NCBI GenBank assembly: GCA_945862355.1
Contig: CAMAYR010000008.1
Coordinates: forward strand, 1-42,076
DNA from: Devosia equisanguinis
GTDB lineage: Bacteria; Pseudomonadota; Alphaproteobacteria; Rhizobiales; Hyphomicrobiaceae
DNA: 42,076 bases
Direction of reading: 5' to 3'
The translations under genes were made by a program, and so were the position numbers. Of the stretch, positions 36,258 through 42,076 are shown piece by piece. Within the stretch, counting starts at the first letter, position 1. Each line of letters opens with the position of its first letter. The notes beneath the pieces are model-generated. The model worked only from the letters and a program-made list of their open reading frames with translations, made no database searches and had not been told where the DNA came from.

Positions 36258-37259
36258 CTACAAAGCTGCCACGTCGATCACGATCTTGCCTGTTATGCTG
36301 GCGTCGTCCTGCGCGACGTGCGCGTCGGCCGCCTTCGCCAGTGGGAAGCGCGCGCCGATCCTGGGCTTGTACGCGCCGGCGACCAGCGCTGCCGTCGTAT
36401 CGCGCACCGCCGCCCAATGCGCCTCCCGCGACATGCCGTAGACGTAGATCGTATGCAGCGTGATGCCCTTCGACATGTAGCGGGAGAACGGGAATTGCAT
36501 GAACTCCTCCGGCCCGCCGACGGAATAGCTCGCCACCACGCCGTTGACCTTGAGGACGGCGAAATCGGTCTCGACGTTGGCGGCGAACCACACATCGATC
36601 ACACGGTCGACGCCGGTCCCGCCGGTCGCCTGCTTCACGCGCTCGACGACGTTTTCTAAGTTGCGATCGATGACCAAATCGGCGCCGGATGCCTTGGCCA
36701 CCTCCGCGGCGAGCGGGCTCGAAACGACGCCGATCACACGCGCCCCGCCCCACCGAGCGAGCATAACCGCGGCCTGTCCGACGGCGCCGCCCGCGCCCCA
36801 GACGAGGATCGTCTTGCCCTGGATGCCGCCGTCCTTGAACAGTGCGTTATGCGCGGTCAGCGCCGGCACGCCAAGCGCCGCGCCCGTCTCGAAGCCGATG
36901 CCGGCGGGCAATGCCACGGCCTGCTCGGCTGGAACCGTCACGTACTCCGCGCTGGTCCCGAACGCGCTGCCGCGCTGCTGCGCCTCGTAGACCCACACCC
37001 GCTCCCCGATCCGCTTGGCATCGACGCCCGGCCCCACCTGATCGATGATCCCAGCGCCGTCCTGGCCAGGAACGACGCGCGGAAAATCCATGGAAACGCG
37101 CCCGCGCCATCCCCCGCGCCCCTTGGTGTCGGACGGATTGAGCCCGGATACGGCGATCTTCACGCGCACTTCGCCAGGGCCCGCTTGCGGATCGGACATC
37201 TCGCCCAGTTGCAGCACCTCGTGCGCAGGCCCCTTGCGCTCGTACCAGACGGCTTTCAT
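36258..37259 (-). CDS. NADPH:quinone reductase / MDR-family oxidoreductase
   Basis: MKAVWYERKGPAHEVLQLGEMSDPQAGPGEVRVKIAVSGLNPSDTKGRGG, ILVWGAGGAVGQAAVMLARWGGARVIGVVSS. Confidence 0.92.
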   Translation of the reverse strand: MKAVWYERKGPAHEVLQLGEMSDPQAGPGEVRVKIAVSGLNPSDTKGRGGWRGRVSMDFPRVVPGQDGAGIIDQVGPGVDAKRIGERVWVYEAQQRGSAFGTSAEYVTVPAEQAVALPAGIGFETGAALGVPALTAHNALFKDGGIQGKTILVWGAGGAVGQAAVMLARWGGARVIGVVSSPLAAEVAKASGADLVIDRNLENVVERVKQATGGTGVDRVIDVWFAANVETDFAVLKVNGVVASYSVGGPEEFMQFPFSRYMSKGITLHTIYVYGMSREAHWAAVRDTTAALVAGAYKPRIGARFPLAKAADAHVAQDDASITGKIVIDVAAL

Positions 37260-37343
37260 GCGATGTCCTCGTCTTCGATAGGTGATAATTCATCAGAACT
37301 ATGCGGCAGCTCCCGCCCTCGCGCGAGCCATTTCGTTGAAGCC

Positions 37344-38447
37344 TCAACGTGACTGTGGTGCCGTCGAGGCGACGCGCCGTGTAAGCTCGGTCACGATGTC
37401 CCGCAACCTCACGGGCTTGGCCTCCACGAACGGCAACGGACGGCACACGTCGATTGCGGCGACCCCGATCCGTGCCGTCAGCGCGCCGTTGAACAGGCCC
37501 TCGCCCAGCCGCCGCGACAGCCGCCGCACGAGATCCTGCCCGACGAACTGTCCGACGAGATCGTCGGTCAGCGCCAGGCCGCCGGTCGCAAGGATGTGAA
37601 CGAGCACCATCCGCGCCAGCCTGAGACCACCGAGGAAGCCGGGCCGGCCACCGTACAGCGTGGCGAGGCGGCGCAAGAGGCGCAAGTTCTCGACCAGCAC
37701 AAATCCCATAGCTATGAACGGCATAGGCGACAGCGCGGTGACAAGGCTCACGCGCTTGGCCGAGGCGAGGATGTCGCGTCGCGCCGCCGCATCGAGCGGC
37801 GCCATCAACTCGCGGTCGGCAAGCGCCAGCAGATCCCCCGGATCGCGCACGTCGGTCTCGTGCTCGGCGAACCGCGCGGCGGCCCACGCGATATCAGGCC
37901 GACGTCCAAGCGTTGCCCTCAGGCGCCGCACGACGCTGCGTTCGGCTTCCCCGTTTCGCTCGCCAAGAGCCCGCTCCGCATCCCGCCGCAGATGCGCAAG
38001 GCGCCCGAGCCGCATCAGCCCGACGATCTCGCGCCCCGCGATCACCAGCGCAGCGCACGCCGCGATCCCGATGAGCACCCAACCGGCCACTCCGACCCAG
38101 TCGCTGCGTGCCAGCACCGTCGAGATGAAATCAGTGAACGCGATCCCGATCGCCAGGCCAGCAAGCGCGGTCAACGCCCCCACCAGCACCGCGCCCCATC
38201 CCGGACGGAAGCGCAACCCGGCCTTGTTTGCGGGAACATCCGCTCCTGCCTCGCTGCCGGCCTCTCCCTGTCCGTGGTCGCCCGCCACCTTTTCGCCTGC
38301 CACCTTGTCCCCCGACTTACCGCTCGCGCGAGCCGCTGGCGCCATCACCGGCTCGGCGGGTGCGACCTCGACAGTCACGGCAGGATCGGTGACGTCGAAC
38401 ACTTGCGGCAGGCGTTTTGGCGGCGTCGCGCTGCTGGAGGAGCTCAT
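37344..38447 (-). CDS. YcjF / TIGR01620-family membrane protein
   Basis: Two TM segments (VLVGALTALAGLAIGIAFTDF; WVGVAGWVLIGIAACAALVIAGREIVGLMRL), C-terminal helical domain; follows ycjX with start/stop overlap. Confidence 0.85.
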   Translation of the reverse strand: MSSSSSATPPKRLPQVFDVTDPAVTVEVAPAEPVMAPAARASGKSGDKVAGEKVAGDHGQGEAGSEAGADVPANKAGLRFRPGWGAVLVGALTALAGLAIGIAFTDFISTVLARSDWVGVAGWVLIGIAACAALVIAGREIVGLMRLGRLAHLRRDAERALGERNGEAERSVVRRLRATLGRRPDIAWAAARFAEHETDVRDPGDLLALADRELMAPLDAAARRDILASAKRVSLVTALSPMPFIAMGFVLVENLRLLRRLATLYGGRPGFLGGLRLARMVLVHILATGGLALTDDLVGQFVGQDLVRRLSRRLGEGLFNGALTARIGVAAIDVCRPLPFVEAKPVRLRDIVTELTRRVASTAPQSR

Positions 38448-39919
38448 ACCAACCTGTCCCCCAGGAGATGCTCGAGCGCCTTGTCGAGCCTGATGTGCGG
38501 CCACGGCTGCGCCTCGATCGTGCTGCCTTCGGGCGGCAGGCGCGGCGGCCTGAACCGCACGAGCCCCATGCCGAGCCCCGCTTCACCCGCTGGCAGTATC
38601 CGCGCGGCTGCCAGCGCAGCGCGCGGATCGACATCGAGATCGCCGGGAAATATCGCGATCTCGCTTCTGCCGTCGAACACACGCTCGCCAAGACGCTCGC
38701 CCGATAGCGGCACCCCCTTGATGCAGGCGAGCGTCTCCCCGTTCCGGCTCGCCCGCGCTTCGCTCGTCGCTCGCAGTGCCGCGATGGCGAGCGTCCTGAT
38801 GTCCGCGCCAGCCGTCTCCGCCCGTCGCGCGGCATTCTCCACGATCAGTCCGAGCAATCTCTCGAGCCTGTCGTGGCTGGAGGCTGGCAGATGATCGGCC
38901 TTGGTGACAGCAAAGACGATGCGATCGATGCGCGAGGACAGGAACATCGACAGCCAGCCCCGCGCACCGGGACGGAAGGCCACCAGAGCAGCCTCAAGTG
39001 CATGGGAGAGGTCGTCGATCGCATGTGCCCCGCGATTGAGCGCGGTCAGTGCGTCGATCAGGACAATCTGGCGGTCGAGGCGACTGAAGTGATCCTGGAA
39101 GAACGGCTTGACGACCTGCGCCCGATAGCTCTCGTAGCGCCGCGCCATCATCGCCGCCAGAGATCCAGATGCGATCCGTGCGTCGGGCGCGATGTCGAGC
39201 GGCGCGAAGCACAACAGCGGCGAGCCTTCCCGCTCGCCCGGCATCAGGAAGCGGCCAGGCCCCACCGTCGAAAGCGCCGGCTCCTTGGCGCGTGCCGCAT
39301 GGAGATATGTCGTGAACACCTCCGCCGCGCGGATTGCCGCCGCCTCATCGGCAGGTGCAGCGGGATCGAGCCGGGCGACATGGGCGAGCCATGCGTCGGC
39401 CGAGCCGCCACGTGCCGGCGCCCTTGCCATGACCATCGCATCCGCCGCCCATTGCGCATAGCTCTTGCCGAGCAAAGCCAGATCGAGCAGCCACTCCCCG
39501 GGGTAGTCAACGATGTCGATATGCAGACGCGCCGGCCCCAGCGCACGGGCGAGCGCATTCGTTCGCTCGAAGGTGAGCGTAACCCGCAGCTGCGAGATCG
39601 CGCGCGTGCTTTCAGGCCAGACTGGCTCGGCCCCCGTCAGGGAGGCCAGATGGCGCTCGTAATCGAACCGCGGCACCCCGTCATCGGGCTGTGGGGTGAG
39701 CTCCGCGCTCAGAATGCGAACTTGCGCGTAGGCAGAAAGGAACGGAAGCCGCCCTCCTCTCACCAGATTGCGCACGAGCGAGGTGATGAAAACCGTCTTG
39801 CCCGCCCGCGCGAGCCCGGTCACGCCCAGCCGCAGCGTCGGCGTCGTGATGTCGGCGATATAGCTTCGCGTGGAGCGCAGCGCGTCGAGCGGCGCCAGCG
39901 CGAGATCGGACAGTTGCAA
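38444..39919 (-). CDS. YcjX family P-loop protein
   Basis: TLRLGVTGLARAGKTVFITSLVRNLVRGGRLPFL, LHIDIVDYPGEWLLDLALLGKSYAQWA. Confidence 0.93.
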   Translation of the reverse strand: MQLSDLALAPLDALRSTRSYIADITTPTLRLGVTGLARAGKTVFITSLVRNLVRGGRLPFLSAYAQVRILSAELTPQPDDGVPRFDYERHLASLTGAEPVWPESTRAISQLRVTLTFERTNALARALGPARLHIDIVDYPGEWLLDLALLGKSYAQWAADAMVMARAPARGGSADAWLAHVARLDPAAPADEAAAIRAAEVFTTYLHAARAKEPALSTVGPGRFLMPGEREGSPLLCFAPLDIAPDARIASGSLAAMMARRYESYRAQVVKPFFQDHFSRLDRQIVLIDALTALNRGAHAIDDLSHALEAALVAFRPGARGWLSMFLSSRIDRIVFAVTKADHLPASSHDRLERLLGLIVENAARRAETAGADIRTLAIAALRATSEARASRNGETLACIKGVPLSGERLGERVFDGRSEIAIFPGDLDVDPRAALAAARILPAGEAGLGMGLVRFRPPRLPPEGSTIEAQPWPHIRLDKALEHLLGDRLV

Positions 39920-40030
39920 GGCGCGGATCCGGTTGTTCCGAGTGCCAGACCATTGCCGGGCATTGCGCCAGAGAGCAAGGCCCCCGCGAACGCCATGAGA
40001 CGAGAAACGATACGAAAATTTCCCGATCGC

Positions 40031-40276
40031 TTATTGGCGGGTCTGGTAGAGTGTGAACTCGCCCGCATTCACGCGCTTGGCAAGGCCCAGCGCCATATCT
40101 GCCACACAATCCTCGCCGAATGCCGCCACCAGATCGGTCAGGGCGGCATAAAAAGCTGCATACGCCATAATTTCCGGCGCGACGCCGCTCTCCGCACCCT
40201 CCTCCCAGGCCTCGAGTATGAGGCCCAGCGCCTTGAGGGTGCTATCGTCTCGTTTTACGAGCTCGGATACGTCCAT
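40031..40276 (-). CDS. hypothetical protein
   Basis: MDVSELVKRDDSTLKALGLILEAWEEGAESGVAPEIMAYAAFYAALTDLVAAFGEDCVADMALGLAKRVNAGEFTLYQTRQ; coherent helical small protein. Confidence 0.7.
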   Translation of the reverse strand: MDVSELVKRDDSTLKALGLILEAWEEGAESGVAPEIMAYAAFYAALTDLVAAFGEDCVADMALGLAKRVNAGEFTLYQTRQ

Positions 40277-40464
40277 GTTGCTCTCGCCCCCGGAAAAGTC
40301 TGTCGCACACCCTCTGCAGTGCCCATCCGCTTCCAGTGCTGCGGGTGACATAACACGGCGCTCCCCGTCGAGTGCGTTCTGCAACAATTCACAGTAAACA
40401 TCTCCCGACCCCGCGCAGCCCCCCCGGGCGACGCTTCTCGCCCGTTTGCCCTCGCACCTGGATG

Positions 40465-40872
40465 TCAGGGAACGCTTTTGACCAGAACCTCGGCGATCTG
40501 GACGCCCTCGTTCATGAAGCGGTTGATCGCCGTCCTCGCAGTCGTGGTGCACAACTTATGCGTCTTGCTGTAGCTCTGGTAGCCCTGATTGAAGCTGCGT
40601 GTCAGCCTTGCCCGCCTGAGCGCATTCGAGCCCTCCGCATCGAGGATCTCCCGCATCCGGTCGCGCCACGTCTGCCCCTCGTTGGCGCCGCACAACTCCC
40701 GCAGATAATGCACCGCGCCCAGGATCTCGGCCAGCCGCAGGAGACGATCGTCATACGGCTTCTCGACGGCCTGCGAAGCAGCCGGCACCGGCATGACCAC
40801 GGGCGCAAACGCGATCGAGACCGCAATGGCAACCACGCAGGCGTGCAATTTCGCAGGCGAGTGTTTCGGCAC
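40465..40872 (-). CDS. TIGR02301-family exported protein
   Basis: Signal peptide plus DDRLLRLAEILGAVHYLRELCGANEGQTWRDRMREILDAEG..RRARLTRSFNQGYQSY, typical of the rhizobial TIGR02301 family. Confidence 0.85.
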   Translation of the reverse strand: MPKHSPAKLHACVVAIAVSIAFAPVVMPVPAASQAVEKPYDDRLLRLAEILGAVHYLRELCGANEGQTWRDRMREILDAEGSNALRRARLTRSFNQGYQSYSKTHKLCTTTARTAINRFMNEGVQIAEVLVKSVP

Positions 40873-40958
40873 GGCTGCCCCGGCGATAAAAGTCGGCCCC
40901 GACAGAGCCGGCGCACCCTGATACCATGCTTGCCGCTCCCGGCGAAACCCGCCGCCTA

Positions 40959-41420
40959 CTATTGTCTCTCCTGCCCCGTGACGATTCGGCGGTACGCCTC
41001 GTGAATGAGCCGCGTGGCGCCATCCGTCAGGCGGTATTCCGAAAGCTCCTCGAGCGTCACGAAACGGGCATCGGAGATGTCGGTCGCCGCCTCGGGCTCA
41101 CCGCTGTCGCTGGTCCCGAAGAAGACACAGATCAGATAGTGAAGCTGGACGTTGCCCGCCCCATCCCTGTTGATCACGTCGTGGACATCGAGGAACCCGC
41201 TGAGCACGACGTCCAGTCCCGTCTCCTCCCGGATCTCGCGAGCGACCGCTTCCGCCGCCGTCTCTCCGGGCTCGATCTTGCCGCCCGGCAGGCTCCAATA
41301 ACCCTTGCGCGGCCCGCCTGCGCGCTCCGCGATGAGCACGCGCTCGCCACGGAAGATGGCCGCACTGGCAGCCGCGCGCGGCCACTGCACCACGGGAAGG
41401 ACGTCAGGATCGCTGCTCAT
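40959..41420 (-). CDS. NUDIX hydrolase
   Basis: Nudix box GGKIEPGETAAEAVAREIREETGLDV. Confidence 0.95.
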   Translation of the reverse strand: MSSDPDVLPVVQWPRAAASAAIFRGERVLIAERAGGPRKGYWSLPGGKIEPGETAAEAVAREIREETGLDVVLSGFLDVHDVINRDGAGNVQLHYLICVFFGTSDSGEPEAATDISDARFVTLEELSEYRLTDGATRLIHEAYRRIVTGQERQ

Positions 41421-41747
41421 CGATGGCTCGCTTCGTGGTTGGCGTCTCGAGGCATGACGGCTCGATGGGCTGGCGTCTCGTTCACCGCGGCATTATCTGA
41501 TTGCTGGAGTGACACCTATGGCCGACCCGATGACGCGATGTCCAGCACCGCTACGGCCACCGCCAGTGGCCCAGCCGCAGCCCGCTCGACGCCATCGAAC
41601 TCGAACGCTTCATCGAGCCACAGGCGAACGACTTGGCGAGCAGCCCCTGCCCTTCGGGCTCCTCGCTTCGACCTGCCCCGCCCAACCACGCTAATCTATC
41701 CAGTCGAGGCCAAAGAGACCGGGCCAACCAGTCGAGAGACGACCACG

Positions 41748-42076
41748 ATGTGCTCCCGCTACGCTCTGACCTCGCCACCCGAAGCCGTGCGCGCCTACTT
41801 CGCGCACTGCAACGAGACGGCGTATCCGCCACGCTACAATATCGCCCCGTCTCAACCCGTGCTGATCGTCCGGCACGACCATGCCCGCCGTCGCGAGATC
41901 GCCCTGGTGCGCTGGGGGCTGATACCGTCGTGGTCCAAGGACCCTGCAAAATTATCCATGATAATCAATGCCAGATCCGAGACAGCCGCCGAGAAGCCAT
42001 CTTTTCGCGGCTCCCTGCGCCACCGCCGCTGCATCGTGCCCGCCGATGCCTTCTACGAGTGGTCGGGCTCCGCCAG
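41748..42076 (+). CDS. SOS response-associated peptidase (SRAP/YedK/HMCES family), 3' truncated by window edge
   Basis: Not in ORF track because no stop in window: MCSRYALTSPPEAVRAYFAHCNETAYPPRYNIAPSQPVLIVRHDHARRREIALVRWGLIPSWSKDPAKLSMIINARSETAAEKPSFRGSLRHRRCIVPADAFYEWSGSA; catalytic Cys2, RYNIAPSQ, NARSET. Confidence 0.95.
   Translation, partial: MCSRYALTSPPEAVRAYFAHCNETAYPPRYNIAPSQPVLIVRHDHARRREIALVRWGLIPSWSKDPAKLSMIINARSETAAEKPSFRGSLRHRRCIVPADAFYEWSGSA

Noticed and set aside
41509-41694. 61-aa ORF upstream of the SRAP gene
   Set aside because: Low-complexity Pro/Arg-rich translation, no SD or recognisable motif.

Overview
A high-GC alphaproteobacterial (probably Hyphomicrobiales-like) chromosomal window. 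It has one clear tRNA-Ser(UGA) and about 30 supportable protein genes. No CRISPR array, transposase, integrase or prophage gene was recognised. About 1-21 kb, with outliers at 25-29 kb and 32-36 kb, is a dense CoA-linked aromatic/organic-acid catabolic region. It includes a benzoate-CoA-ligase-like enzyme, MaoC, PaaY-like and SDR proteins, a three-subunit molybdenum hydroxylase, TTC38-like TPR, GcdH-like acyl-CoA dehydrogenase, ALDH, ACMSD-type amidohydrolase, Rieske ferredoxin, p-hydroxycinnamoyl-CoA hydratase/lyase, ADP-forming acyl-CoA synthetase, extradiol-type VOC dioxygenase, dihydroxyphthalate-decarboxylase-like and salicylate-hydroxylase-like proteins. The rest is housekeeping: rpsU, YmdB phosphodiesterase, maf, yacG, ycjX/ycjF, NUDIX, SRAP. 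Most notable observations: (1) a degenerate infA (IF-1) directly upstream of maf-yacG, with no usable start, an 18-bp in-frame duplication and a 15-bp tandem array where the N-terminus should be; (2) a RimB-like/RimK-like fusion whose ATP-grasp half looks shortened and lacks catalytic residues; (3) a 79-bp near-perfect palindromic element between divergent catabolic operons; (4) an AT-rich promoter-like segment followed by a ~100-nt potentially structured RNA and a small ORF; (5) recurrent short tandem duplications at gene starts and in signal peptides. All calls come from reading the sequence; no database search was run.
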